Below the pieces are notes generated by a model, which did not search any database, was not told the origin of the DNA, and worked only from the letters and a program-made list of their open reading frames with translations. Positions 1-9,046 of a stretch of 64,000 bases of DNA are shown one piece after another. Every line of letters begins with the position of its first letter. Within the stretch, counting starts at the first letter, position 1. A program made the position numbers and the translations under genes. This stretch comes from Streptomyces sp. WM4235 (GTDB lineage: Bacteria; Actinomycetota; Actinomycetes; Streptomycetales; Streptomycetaceae). The DNA lies in NCBI RefSeq assembly GCF_001279725.1, contig NZ_LGDE01000192.1, positions 9,286-73,285 of the forward strand, written 5' to 3'.

Positions 1-264
1 GCCGTCGGCCAGCGGCTCGACCGCCGGCACGCCCACGTTGAACGGGGGGCTCGTACGGGAGCTGAACCACAGGGTCCAATGACTGGTGAACGGGTACAGC
101 CGTCTGAGTCTGGGTTCCTTCGAGGCCGCTTCTATCAGCGCCAGGACGCCCTGGCCCATGGTCTTGGAGTCGGCGCGGTCGAGGACCAACTGCCACGTCA
201 AGGGCATCCGCTGCCAGCGTGCTTCCACGGCGTCGGCGGGCCCGCGTTCGTCCTGAAGGTTCAT
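1..264 (-). CDS. DUF6193-like protein, N-terminal part (runs off window)
   Basis: A minus-strand reading frame begins at an ATG and stays open to the left window edge, giving 88 residues. It starts MNLQDERGPADAVEARW and contains LRRLYPFTSHWTLWFSS, which resembles the conserved core of the DUF6193 proteins common in Streptomyces, some of which sit beside natural-product genes. The family match is from memory of the motif and is moderate. No function can be assigned. The protein is incomplete here, so its length and C-terminal features cannot be judged. It is too short to have appeared as a complete frame. Confidence 0.55.
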   Translation of the reverse strand, partial: MNLQDERGPADAVEARWQRMPLTWQLVLDRADSKTMGQGVLALIEAASKEPRLRRLYPFTSHWTLWFSSRTSPPFNVGVPAVEPLADG

Positions 265-310
265 CCGCGAAGTGTGCCGCGCCACCGGCTCCGGGACAAC
301 GGCCAAGAAG

Positions 311-418
311 GTCACAACCGGAACATCGCAACCGGAACGTCACAACGGGAGGGCCGCAACCGGAACGTCACGACGGGAAAGCCATAACCGGAAGGTCACG
401 ACCGGAACGTGACGGGCC
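311..418. repeat. Degenerate short tandem repeats (AACCGGAACGTCAC units)
   Basis: About five imperfect copies of AACCGGAACGTCAC occur at roughly 315, 330, 357, 384 and 400; the middle copies lie about 27 bases apart. They fill the gap between the 5' end of the left-edge gene and the 3' end of the P450 gene. A C-rich low-complexity tract (CCCCCGCC repeats, about 453-495) follows and runs up to the P450 stop codon. No coding capacity or known element is recognised. Confidence 0.7.
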
Positions 419-495
419 GGCGGACGGCACGGGCCGGGCATGGGGTGGAACGGCCCCGCCGCCCCCACCCCCGCCGCCCCCGCCCCCGCCGCGGG

Positions 496-1740
496 TCAGC
501 GGCCGCTGACCCGGAGTTCCTTGATGCCGTTGAGCCAGGCGGCGCGCAGTCGCCTCGGGCCCTCGCCGGCCAGGCGCAGGTCGGGCAGCGCGTCGGCCAA
601 CGCGTTGAAGATCAGGTCGATCTCCATGACGGCCAGCGACTTGCCGAGGCAGAAGTGCGGGCCGCCGCCCCCGAAGCCCAGGTGGGGGTTGGGGTCGCGG
701 GTGATGTCGAAGGCGTTCGGGTTCTCGAAGACCTCGGGGTCGTGGTTGGCGGAGGAGTAGAACATCCCCACCCGGTCGCCCGCCTTGATCTTCTGGCCGC
801 CCAGTTCGGTGTCCTGGGTGGCGGTCCGCTGGAAGGACACCACCGGGGTGGCCCAGCGCACGATCTCCTCCGCCGCCGTGGCCGGCCGTGTCGCCTTGTA
901 CAGCTCCCACTGCTCGGGGTGGGTGAGGAAGGCGTACATGCCGTGGCTGATGGCGTTGCGCGTGGTTTCGTTGCCCGCGACGGCGAGCAGCAGCACGAAG
1001 AAGCCGAACTCGTCGGAGCCCAGGTTGCCCTGTCCCTCGGCCGCGACCAGCTGCGTGACGATGTCCTTGGCCGGACACTCCTTGCGGGCCGCCGACAGGT
1101 TCATCGCGTAGCCGATGAGTTCCATCGCGGCGTTCGAGCCGACCTCCTCGGTGATCGCGTACTCGGGGTCGTCGTAGGCGATCATCTTGTTCGACCAGTC
1201 GAAGATCCGGAGCCGGTCCTCCTGCGGCACGCCGATCAGTTCGGCGATGGCCTGGAGGGGGAGTTCGCACGCCACCTGCGTCACGAAGTCGAAGCTGCCG
1301 TCCGCGGAGGCGGTCACCGCCTCCTCGACGATCTTTCGCGCCCGGTCCCGCAGGGCCCCTTCCAGGCCGCGGATCGCCCGCGGGGTGAAGCCGCGCTGGA
1401 CGATCTGGCGGACGCGGGTGTGTTCCGGCGGATCCATGTTCAACATGATCAGGCGCTGGGCATCGATCTGTTCGCGCGCGATGTGCTCGTTGAAGCGGAT
1501 GATCGCCGTGTTGGTGGTCGAGGAGAACAACTCGGGGTGCGTGGAGACGTACTTGACGTCCGCGTGCCGCGTCACGGCCCAGTAGCCCTCGTCGTCGAAA
1601 CCTGTGATGCCCCGCCGCTGCGGGCACCACCACACGGGGGCGGTCTGCCGGAGCTGTGCGAACTCCGGGAAGGGGACCCGGTCCTGGAGGAGGTCGGGGT
1701 CGGTGGCGTCGAAGCCTTCGGGCAGCGCGGGGCAGGGCAT
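496..1740 (-). CDS. cyp125: Cytochrome P450, CYP125 family (steroid C26/C27 hydroxylase)
   Basis: 414 residues, the usual length for a soluble bacterial P450. The I-helix motif AGNETT (about 255-260), the K-helix ExxR (E292, R295) and the heme loop FGGGGPHFCLG with Cys364 are all present. The N-terminus (MPCPALPEGFDATDPDLLQD) and overall pattern resemble CYP125, which in Mycobacterium and Rhodococcus oxidises the terminal side-chain carbon of cholesterol or cholestenone to the alcohol, aldehyde and acid. The ATG is preceded by GGAG at good spacing. It diverges from a FadA5-type thiolase across a promoter with two KstR-like sites and a CTGAC-N5-type palindrome, so induction by a steroid-derived ligand is inferred. 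Redox partners are not adjacent; a [3Fe-4S] ferredoxin lies about 12 kb away. Confidence 0.88.
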   Translation of the reverse strand: MPCPALPEGFDATDPDLLQDRVPFPEFAQLRQTAPVWWCPQRRGITGFDDEGYWAVTRHADVKYVSTHPELFSSTTNTAIIRFNEHIAREQIDAQRLIMLNMDPPEHTRVRQIVQRGFTPRAIRGLEGALRDRARKIVEEAVTASADGSFDFVTQVACELPLQAIAELIGVPQEDRLRIFDWSNKMIAYDDPEYAITEEVGSNAAMELIGYAMNLSAARKECPAKDIVTQLVAAEGQGNLGSDEFGFFVLLLAVAGNETTRNAISHGMYAFLTHPEQWELYKATRPATAAEEIVRWATPVVSFQRTATQDTELGGQKIKAGDRVGMFYSSANHDPEVFENPNAFDITRDPNPHLGFGGGGPHFCLGKSLAVMEIDLIFNALADALPDLRLAGEGPRRLRAAWLNGIKELRVSGR

Positions 1741-1755
1741 CGGGCGACTCCAAGG

Positions 1756-1772
1756 TCTGACGGCCCATCAGA
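1756..1772. promoter_or_regulatory. CTGAC-N5-GTCAG-type palindrome upstream of cyp125
   Basis: TCTGACGGCCCATCAGA is a near-perfect inverted repeat 16 bases upstream of the cyp125 start codon. The same layout (CTGAC, five bases, GTCAG) recurs before the Rv3520c-like oxidoreductase and before the FadE34-like gene. The binding protein is unknown to me; a second TetR-type regulator is a reasonable guess. Confidence 0.5.
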
Positions 1773-1787
1773 AGTTGGCTCGAAGGT

Positions 1788-1801
1788 AGTAACGAGTTCC
1801 A
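1788..1801. promoter_or_regulatory. KstR-like operator (cyp125 side)
   Basis: AGTAACGAGTTCCA matches the KstR consensus TNNAACNNGTTNNA at all but the first position. It lies about 48-60 bases upstream of the cyp125 start on the minus strand, where a repressor would block initiation. Confidence 0.5.
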
Positions 1802-1901
1802 GAAGTGACAAGGGCTCCGGCGCCAACTGTTGCGTGTGGAATCCGTGGAGCCACGTGCAAGACCCTTGCGTGCCGGGCCTCCAGGTCATAAGACTGCGGA
1901 G

Positions 1902-3151
<1,250 letters not shown>

Positions 3152-3211
3152 CGGCCGCGTCCGCACCACCACCACCGCGCGAGCGGTCTCGGACCCAGTG
3201 GGATGGGAAGC

Positions 3212-3260
3212 CGAAGGCCCCGACGACCGGACCTGGGGAGGCCGGCCACCGGGGCCTTCG
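3212..3260 (+). terminator. Stem-loop terminator after the thiolase
   Basis: CGAAGGCCCCG (3212-3222) pairs perfectly with CGGGGCCTTCG (3250-3260). The intervening 27 bases are also GC-rich. There is no U-tract, as is common in Streptomyces terminators. Confidence 0.6.
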
Positions 3261-3272
3261 CATGTCTGTCAC

Positions 3273-3359
3273 CGCCTTGTGGGCGGGTTCCGCGTCGCTG
3301 CGCGGAGGAAGTTCTCGTCGCCTTGTGGGCGGGAAGTCGTGCGCCGCCTCGCGGGCGGG
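3273..3359. repeat. Three copies of a 15-base CGCCTTGTGGGCGGG element
   Basis: Two identical copies (3273-3287 and 3319-3333) and one variant, CGCCTCGCGGGCGGG (3345-3359), lie between the thiolase terminator and the end of the transglycosylase-like gene. Each can fold as a tiny hairpin. No function is recognised. Confidence 0.55.
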
Positions 3360-3388
3360 TCCTGCCGGGTCCGCTGCCACTGGTCGGC

Positions 3389-3793
3389 TTAGTACCAGTG
3401 GTGGGACTGCCAGAAGTTCCAGGCGCCGACAGGGCTGCCGTAGCGGGAGTTCATGTAGTCCAGGCCCCACTTGATCTGGGTCGCCGGGTTGGTCTTCCAG
3501 TCCGCGCCCGCCGAGGACATCTTCGACGCCGGCAGGGCCTGGACCAGGCCGTACGCACCGGAGGAGGAGTTCGTGGCGGTGTGGTTCCAGCCGCTCTCGT
3601 GAGAGACGATCTTGGAGAAGGCTTCGAACTGGGCCGGGTCCTTGATCATCTGCTGCGCGATGGACTTGGCGTTCATCGGGGCCGCCTGGGCCGGGACCGT
3701 GGCGAGCATGGAACCGGCGACGCCGAGGGCGAGGACGGAACCGGCGATGGCCTTCTTGGAGGCGGTGATGCGGCGGATGACGGTGTTGGACAC
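3389..3793 (-). CDS. Secreted SLT-like (lytic transglycosylase-type) small protein
   Basis: 134 residues. An N-terminal signal peptide (ITASKKAIAGSVLALGVAG then an A-x-A site near PAQAAP) is followed by a compact lysozyme-like domain with KIVSHESGWNHTATN, where the Glu is the likely catalytic acid, then GAYGLVQALPASKM and a C-terminal WGLDYMNSRYGSPVGAWNFW. This matches the small transglycosylase-SLT-like proteins that streptomycetes secrete in multiple copies. It probably acts on peptidoglycan outside the membrane. The GTG start is chosen because it directly precedes the signal peptide; upstream codons in the frame look non-coding. The product stops right after the domain, with no LysM or other wall-binding module. 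Confidence 0.78.
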   Translation of the reverse strand: MSNTVIRRITASKKAIAGSVLALGVAGSMLATVPAQAAPMNAKSIAQQMIKDPAQFEAFSKIVSHESGWNHTATNSSSGAYGLVQALPASKMSSAGADWKTNPATQIKWGLDYMNSRYGSPVGAWNFWQSHHWY

Positions 3794-4180
3794 GGAATGG
3801 CCTTCCGTAGGGGACGGGGACGGCCGCAAGCACGCCGAAGACGTGCGTGAGCCACTCACGCGGTGGAGAGGGGTTCGTCGGCGGGGGGTGAAGTACCCCT
3901 GCCGCCTTGCGACTCATCCAGTTCTACAGACGCCCCGACGGCCTGGCAACGACCCCTCTTACTAGTGACCCTCGCAGGTGGGGCGTTTCGACCCCCCGGC
4001 CCGTCGACCGGCCTTCGCGCAGGTGGGGGCCGCTCACGAGGGGGTGATTCGGGCCCCTTGGGGGCTACTAGTCCCGTTCGTATGTGACGTGCGTCCTGTG
4101 GGGCGGGTCACCGGCCAGGGCCCCGAATCTCACCGTCCGTGGCGATCCGTACCCCTTTCGCGGGACGGGTCGGAAACGGA
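3794..4180. other. Long intergenic region without a gene
   Basis: This holds the upstream region of the transglycosylase-like gene and the downstream region of the ECF operon. It contains two short ACTAGT boxes (near 3962 and 4068) and an imperfect long inverted repeat: a strand around 4042-4060 (GATTCGGGCCCC) pairs with one around 4118-4135 (GGGCCCCGAATC). The repeat could terminate the ECF operon. I looked for the c-di-AMP (ydaO) aptamer often found before Streptomyces wall hydrolases and did not find its conserved boxes. Confidence 0.4.
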
Positions 4181-5110
4181 CTAAACCCCCGAATCAAAGG
4201 AAATCGGGGCATCGAAGGCGGCTTTGCGTGTCGCCCGCCGCAGGGCCTTCAGCAGGGTGGCGCCGAGGCTGAGGGTCAGTACGACGGTCAGCGCCGCCCG
4301 CCCCAGGTCCCAGCCCAACGAGGTCGCCAGGCAGTACGCGACGAACCGCGCCAGGTTCTCCGGCAGCGGGTCCCCCGGGTGGAAGGAGACGCCCTGCCCC
4401 ATGCCCTGGAGGATCACCCACCCCTGGAGGTTCATGATCGTGCCGTACGCGAACGACCCCACGAACCCGTACGCCGCGAGCATGCCCAGCTCCACCCGCC
4501 CCCGGATGCGGTCCGGACCGGGCAGCAGACCCGCCCCCAGCGAGAACCACCCCAACGCCAGCATCTGGAACGGCATCCACGGCCCGACCCCGCCCGTGAG
4601 CAGGGCGGACGCGAACATCGTCACCGAACCCAGGACGAAGCCGAAGCCCGGCCCCAGCACCCGGCCGCTCAACACCATCAGGAAGAACATGGGCTCCAGG
4701 CCCGCCGTACCCGCGCCCAACGGTCTGAGCGCCGCACCGACGGCGGCCAGCACGCCGAGCATCGCGACGGCCTTGGCGTCCATGCCGTTGTCGGCGATCG
4801 TCGCCACGACGACCGCGACGAGGAGGGGCAGCAGCGCCGCGAAGAGCCACGGCGCGTCCTGGGAGTGGGCCAGCCCCGACTGCCGGTCCGCGAGCAGCGG
4901 CCAGCCGAACGCGACGATGCCGATCAGGGTGACCAGGACCAGCGCGACGGCGGCGCGGGGGCCGATGCGGACGGGACGGGCGGAACGGGCGGTACGGGTG
5001 GAACGGGCGGTACGGGTGGTGCCGTCGACGGGGCCGGCCGGGTCGACTGGGCCTGCCGGGCCGGTCGGATCAGCCGGGTCGGCGGTGCGGGGGGTGCGCG
5101 TGGTGCTCAC
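4181..5110 (-). CDS. ECF transporter S component (substrate-binding membrane protein), likely for cobalamin
   Basis: 309 residues. A low-complexity Pro/Thr/Arg N-terminus (to about residue 50) is followed by roughly six hydrophobic segments, the layout of an ECF S component with an added hydrophilic leader. Features such as the GxxMFFLMVLSGRVLGPGFGFVLGSVTMFASALLTGG stretch (split by loops) resemble the EcfS folds. It is the last gene of a five-gene minus-strand operon and its GTG start overlaps the stop of the dual ATPase (GTGA). The operon begins with a cobalamin riboswitch, so vitamin B12 or a corrinoid is the expected substrate; this is inferred from regulation and not from binding residues. 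It may correspond to the CbrT role in the CbrTUV systems described for actinobacteria. Confidence 0.8.
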   Translation of the reverse strand: MSTTRTPRTADPADPTGPAGPVDPAGPVDGTTRTARSTRTARSARPVRIGPRAAVALVLVTLIGIVAFGWPLLADRQSGLAHSQDAPWLFAALLPLLVAVVVATIADNGMDAKAVAMLGVLAAVGAALRPLGAGTAGLEPMFFLMVLSGRVLGPGFGFVLGSVTMFASALLTGGVGPWMPFQMLALGWFSLGAGLLPGPDRIRGRVELGMLAAYGFVGSFAYGTIMNLQGWVILQGMGQGVSFHPGDPLPENLARFVAYCLATSLGWDLGRAALTVVLTLSLGATLLKALRRATRKAAFDAPISFDSGV

Positions 5111-6984
5111 GGGGCGAGCCCCCCGGCCGTGCCGTCGGCGGCGCCACCGGAGTCCCCGGCGCCACCGGAGTCCCCGGCGTCCCCGGAGCCACCCGAGTCC
5201 CCGGCGCCACCCGAGTCACCGGAGAGGGCCCGCGCGACCTGGGACACCGTGAGCCACCGCCCCGGCGCCAGGATCTTGGCCACCTGCGGGGCGAAGGCGG
5301 GGGAGGAGACCACCACCTCGGCCGTAGGGCCGTCCGCGACGATCTCCCCGCCGGCCAGGATCACCACCCGGTGCGCCAGCTCGGCGGCGAGTTCCACGTC
5401 GTGCGTGGCCAGGACGACGGCGTGCCCCGACGCGGCGAGAGCCCGCAGGATCCCGATCAGTCGGGCCTTGGCGGCGTAGTCCAGGCCGCGGGTGGGCTCG
5501 TCGAGCAGCAACAGGGCCGGCTCGCCGGTCAGGACCAGGGCCAGGGCGAGCGCGAGACGCTGCCCCTCGGAGAGGTCCCGGGGGTGGGTGTCGTCGGGCA
5601 CGTCCGGCAGCAGGGCCGTCACCAGGGCCCGGCAGGTGCCCGGTGCCGCGCCCGCGTCGGAGTCGGCGGCGGCGCACTCGGCGGCGACCGTGTCGGCGTA
5701 GAGGAGGTCCCGGGGGTCCTGCGGGACGAGCCCGACGTGGCGGACCATCTCCCGAGGCGGGGTGCGGTGCGGGGTGCGACCGCCGACGAGCACCTTGCCG
5801 GTGGTCGGTTCGATCGTGCCGACGAGGGTCGCGAGCAGGGTGGACTTGCCGGCGCCGTTGCGGCCCATGAGGGCGACGGTCTCGCCGGGGGCGATCGTGA
5901 GGTCGATCCCGTGCAGGACCTCTGCCCGACCCCGACGCACGGACACGCCCGCGGCCGTGGCCGCGACCGTGCCCGCCGTGGCGTCGACGCCGACACCTGC
6001 ACCGGCACCGCCGGTGCGCGCGGGCGGGGTGCGGCGCAGCAGCCGGGCCAGCCGGCCGGGACCCTCGGGGCGGCCCGCCGAACCCGGCACCTTCGCGGGT
6101 TCGGACGGCGCCCGCACCCCCGCCTCGAACGCCTCGAACGCCGCCGGGGCCGGGTCCGCCCCCGCGTCCTGCGGAAGGCGGGACCGCAGGGGGCCTGCCA
6201 GACGGCGTGCGTCGCGGACCGACAGGGGCAGCGGGGACCAGCCCGCGAGCCGGCCCAGGGAGATCACCGGGGGGTGCACCGGGGAGATCGCCATGATCTC
6301 CGCCGGGCTCCCCATGACCGGGGCCGCTCCCGGCGACGGCAGGAGCAGTACCCGGTCCGCGTACTGGACCACCCGCTCCAGGCGGTGTTCCGCCATGAGC
6401 ACCGTGGTGCCCAGGTCGTGCACCAGCCGCTGGAGCACCGCCAGGACCTCCTCGGCCGCCGCCGGGTCCAGCGCCGAGGTGGGTTCGTCCAGGACCAGCA
6501 CGCGCGGGTGCGGGGTCAGCACGGAGCCGATCGCGACCCGCTGTTGCTGCCCGCCGGAGAGGGTGGCGATGGGGCGGTCGCGGAGTTCGTTGAGGCCCAG
6601 CAGGTCGAGGGTCTCCTCGACCCGGCGGCGCATCACCGCGGGCGGGAGCCCCAGCGACTCCATGCCGTAGGCCAGCTCGTCCTCCACCACGTCCGTCACG
6701 AAGTGGGCCATCGGATCCTGGCCGACCGTGCCCACCACGTCGGCGAGCTCGCGCGGCTTGTGCGTACGGGTGTCGCGCCCCGCGACCGTGACCCGGCCGC
6801 TCAACCGGCCGCCCGTGAAGTGCGGGACCAGCCCGCAGACCGCCCCCAGAAGAGTCGACTTGCCGACACCCGACGGGCCGACCAGCAAGGTCAGCTCCCC
6901 TTCCGGCACGACGAAGTCCGCGCCGCGCAGCGCCGGTCCGGCGGCTCCCTCGTAGGTCACCGACACCTGCTCGAAACGGATCAC
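5107..6984 (-). CDS. ECF transporter dual ATP-binding protein (two fused ABC domains)
   Basis: 625 residues with two ABC ATPase domains. Domain 1 has Walker A GPSGVGKST, signature LSGGQQQR and Walker B VLVLDEPTSALD. Domain 2 has GRNGAGKST, a degenerate signature LSEGQ and LLLLDEPTRGLD. A linker of about 100 residues separates them. The C-terminus ends in a run of GDSGG/GDAGDSGG repeats, matching a low-complexity tract in the DNA, that has no obvious function. The protein energises the EcfT/EcfS pair encoded on either side. The GTG start overlaps the EcfT stop (GTGA) and its own stop overlaps the S-component start, so translation is coupled. The degenerate second signature suggests asymmetric ATP sites. 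Confidence 0.88.
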   Translation of the reverse strand: MIRFEQVSVTYEGAAGPALRGADFVVPEGELTLLVGPSGVGKSTLLGAVCGLVPHFTGGRLSGRVTVAGRDTRTHKPRELADVVGTVGQDPMAHFVTDVVEDELAYGMESLGLPPAVMRRRVEETLDLLGLNELRDRPIATLSGGQQQRVAIGSVLTPHPRVLVLDEPTSALDPAAAEEVLAVLQRLVHDLGTTVLMAEHRLERVVQYADRVLLLPSPGAAPVMGSPAEIMAISPVHPPVISLGRLAGWSPLPLSVRDARRLAGPLRSRLPQDAGADPAPAAFEAFEAGVRAPSEPAKVPGSAGRPEGPGRLARLLRRTPPARTGGAGAGVGVDATAGTVAATAAGVSVRRGRAEVLHGIDLTIAPGETVALMGRNGAGKSTLLATLVGTIEPTTGKVLVGGRTPHRTPPREMVRHVGLVPQDPRDLLYADTVAAECAAADSDAGAAPGTCRALVTALLPDVPDDTHPRDLSEGQRLALALALVLTGEPALLLLDEPTRGLDYAAKARLIGILRALAASGHAVVLATHDVELAAELAHRVVILAGGEIVADGPTAEVVVSSPAFAPQVAKILAPGRWLTVSQVARALSGDSGGAGDSGGSGDAGDSGGAGDSGGAADGTAGGLAP

Positions 6985-8348
6985 TGCGACGCCTCCTTCG
7001 GCGGAACGGGTGCCACGAAGGCGGGAAGCAGGCCGATGAGGATCGCGGCCGCCGGCCACAGCGGGAGGGTGGGCGCGACCAGGGGGACGACCCCCGGGCG
7101 CAGGGCCTCCGGGTCCCGGGTGCCCGCGTAGATCAACAGGGCCGCGACCGCCGCCCCCGACCCGGCGACCAGCCAGGCCCGAAGGCCCCAGCGGTCGGGC
7201 CGGTACCGGGTGCGGACGCTGCGCCGGCCGCCCAGGCGCAGGCCCGCCAGGGCCAGTGCCAGCCCGACGATGAGCAGGGGCAGGCCGAACGCGGCGCCCT
7301 CCGCCGCGAGCAATCCGTACGTGCCCGCGCACATGCCGAGGAGCCCGCCGAGGGTGAGCGCGTTGGTGGTGTGCCGGACCGCGGGCGGAACCCGCGCCGT
7401 GCGCCCGTACCCGCGCGCGTCCATCGAGGCGGCCACCGCCACCGAACGCTCCAGCGCGCCCTCCAGGACCGGCAGACCGATCTGGAGGACGGCCTTGACG
7501 CCGCCGGTGGGGCGTCCGCGCAGCCGGCGGGCGGTCCGCAGCCGCACCACGTCCGCGACCATGTTCGGCGCGAACGTCATGGCGACGACCACGGCGACCC
7601 CCGCCTCGTACAGGGCGGCCGGCAGGGACTTCAGCAGCCGGGCCGGATTGGCGAGGGCGTTGGCGGCGCCCACGCAGATGAGGAGGGTGGCCAGCTTCGC
7701 GCCGTCGTAGAAGGCGAAGACCAGCTGCTCGGCGGTCACCCTGCCGCCGAAGCGGATGCCCTGCGCCCAGGCCGGCAGGGGAACCTCCGGCAGGGTGAAG
7801 AGGGTGTGCGAGCCGGGCAGCGGGGAGCCGAGCAGCATGGAGAAGACCAGGCGCAGGCCGATGACGAACAGGCCGAGCTTGACGAACGCCCCGTACGAAC
7901 GCGCCCACGGCGCCGAGGTCCGGCGGGCGGCGACCACGTAGCCGGCGACGCCGACGATCAGGCCGAGGAGGAGGGGATTGGTCGTCCGGGAGGCGGCCGT
8001 GGCCAGCCCGAGCGCCCACAGCCACCAGGCCCCCGCGTGCAGGGCGTTCCCGCGACGCGCCTCGGGGGCCAGGTGCGGCCTCTTCTTGTACACGGGCCCG
8101 TGCGGGTCGGTCTTCGCCGCCGCGAGGCGGCTCCGCCGGGGCGGTGTCACGTCGCCGACCGCCGCGCCGTGGGTGGTCCCCGACCCGTCGACGGACCCCG
8201 TCCCGGACACGGCGGCGGACCCCGTCCCGGACACGGCGGCGGCACCGGTGCCGGGCACCGCGCCGGACCCCGTCCCGGACACGGAAGCGGGCGTGACGCC
8301 GGATCCGGTGCCCGACGCCGTACCGGGCCCGCGCGCCGGCTCCGTCAT
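6981..8348 (-). CDS. ECF transporter T component (EcfT/CbiQ-like)
   Basis: 455 residues, longer than typical EcfT (about 260) for two reasons. First, an N-terminal extension of some 60 residues is built from SGTGS/VSGTG repeats. Second, the transmembrane part (from about residue 100) carries extra helices at the end. The cytoplasmic coupling motif appears as SMDARGYGR, the Ala-Arg-Gly signature that docks onto the ATPases. The ATG overlaps the stop of the SCO2322-type gene (ATGA). The gene supplies the membrane scaffold for the B12-type ECF complex. The repeat leader is probably cytoplasmic and disordered. Confidence 0.85.
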   Translation of the reverse strand: MTEPARGPGTASGTGSGVTPASVSGTGSGAVPGTGAAAVSGTGSAAVSGTGSVDGSGTTHGAAVGDVTPPRRSRLAAAKTDPHGPVYKKRPHLAPEARRGNALHAGAWWLWALGLATAASRTTNPLLLGLIVGVAGYVVAARRTSAPWARSYGAFVKLGLFVIGLRLVFSMLLGSPLPGSHTLFTLPEVPLPAWAQGIRFGGRVTAEQLVFAFYDGAKLATLLICVGAANALANPARLLKSLPAALYEAGVAVVVAMTFAPNMVADVVRLRTARRLRGRPTGGVKAVLQIGLPVLEGALERSVAVAASMDARGYGRTARVPPAVRHTTNALTLGGLLGMCAGTYGLLAAEGAAFGLPLLIVGLALALAGLRLGGRRSVRTRYRPDRWGLRAWLVAGSGAAVAALLIYAGTRDPEALRPGVVPLVAPTLPLWPAAAILIGLLPAFVAPVPPKEASQ

Positions 8349-9046
8349 CGGGCGCGGCGGCGGGACTGCCAGACGCCGGCCGCGGCCAGCGCGGCCACCG
8401 CCACGATGCCCACGACGAGCCCCGCCGAGGGCCCGCCGGACCCGCCCGAGGACGACGCCGAGGACGCGGACGGGGACGACGGGGAGGAAGGGGACGCCGA
8501 CGGCCGCTGCCCGGCGCCGTCGGCGATCGGTTCGCCGCAGCCCTGCCGCGGGTACCCCGAGATCCCGCACAGCAGCGCGGCGCTGTTGTAGCGCAGCGGC
8601 TTCGCGACCGCCGCCAGGGCCTCCGCCGAAGTGGCGTCCGGCGCCACCCGGGCGCAGGCCGTGCGCGGCGCGTCCCCGGGCGGGGTCTCGCCCGAAGGGG
8701 CCTCCGCGGGGAGCCCGAAGTCGATGACGAGGGCCACCCGCTTGCGGCCCTGCTCCGCGGGCGTCGCGGAGCAGACGGCCTCGAAGTCGGCGTCGGCGCG
8801 CGGCCGCCCGGACTGGTCCCCGGCGTCCTTGCTCACGCCGAAGCGGAACCCCTGCACCGAGCCGTCCGCCGGGCGCGCCATCGAGGGGCCCTGGGTGGCG
8901 TACGACCAGGAACCGTTCGCACCGCCGTCCCAGAACGACCAGTAGCGGTAGCTCGACGCCATCGCCGGGGCGGAGGCGAACAGCACGAGGAGGACGCCGA
9001 AGGCGAGGGCGAGGGCCGGGAACCGGCGAGCGGGCAGCCCGCGCAT
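8345..9046 (-). CDS. SCO2322-family anchored extracytoplasmic protein
   Basis: 233 residues. It has a signal peptide (MRGLPARRFPALALAFGVLL, cleavage near AMASS), a soluble domain with YRYWSFWDGGANGSWSYATQGP and two or more cysteines (VCSATP, TACARV, LLCGISGYPRQGCG), a Pro/Ser-rich linker, then a C-terminal transmembrane helix and RRRAR tail. It should sit on the outer face of the membrane. The sequence fits the family annotated as SCO2322 in Streptomyces, whose function is unknown. Its start codon is inside a TGATG overlap with the preceding toroid protein and its stop overlaps EcfT, so it belongs to the B12-regulated operon. A ligand-capture or partner role is inferred. Confidence 0.78.
   Translation of the reverse strand: MRGLPARRFPALALAFGVLLVLFASAPAMASSYRYWSFWDGGANGSWSYATQGPSMARPADGSVQGFRFGVSKDAGDQSGRPRADADFEAVCSATPAEQGRKRVALVIDFGLPAEAPSGETPPGDAPRTACARVAPDATSAEALAAVAKPLRYNSAALLCGISGYPRQGCGEPIADGAGQRPSASPSSPSSPSASSASSSGGSGGPSAGLVVGIVAVAALAAAGVWQSRRRAR

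Noticed and set aside
3794..4180. Possible ydaO (c-di-AMP) riboswitch before the transglycosylase-like gene
   Set aside because: Such elements precede many Streptomyces wall hydrolases, but the conserved aptamer boxes are not visible on the minus strand.
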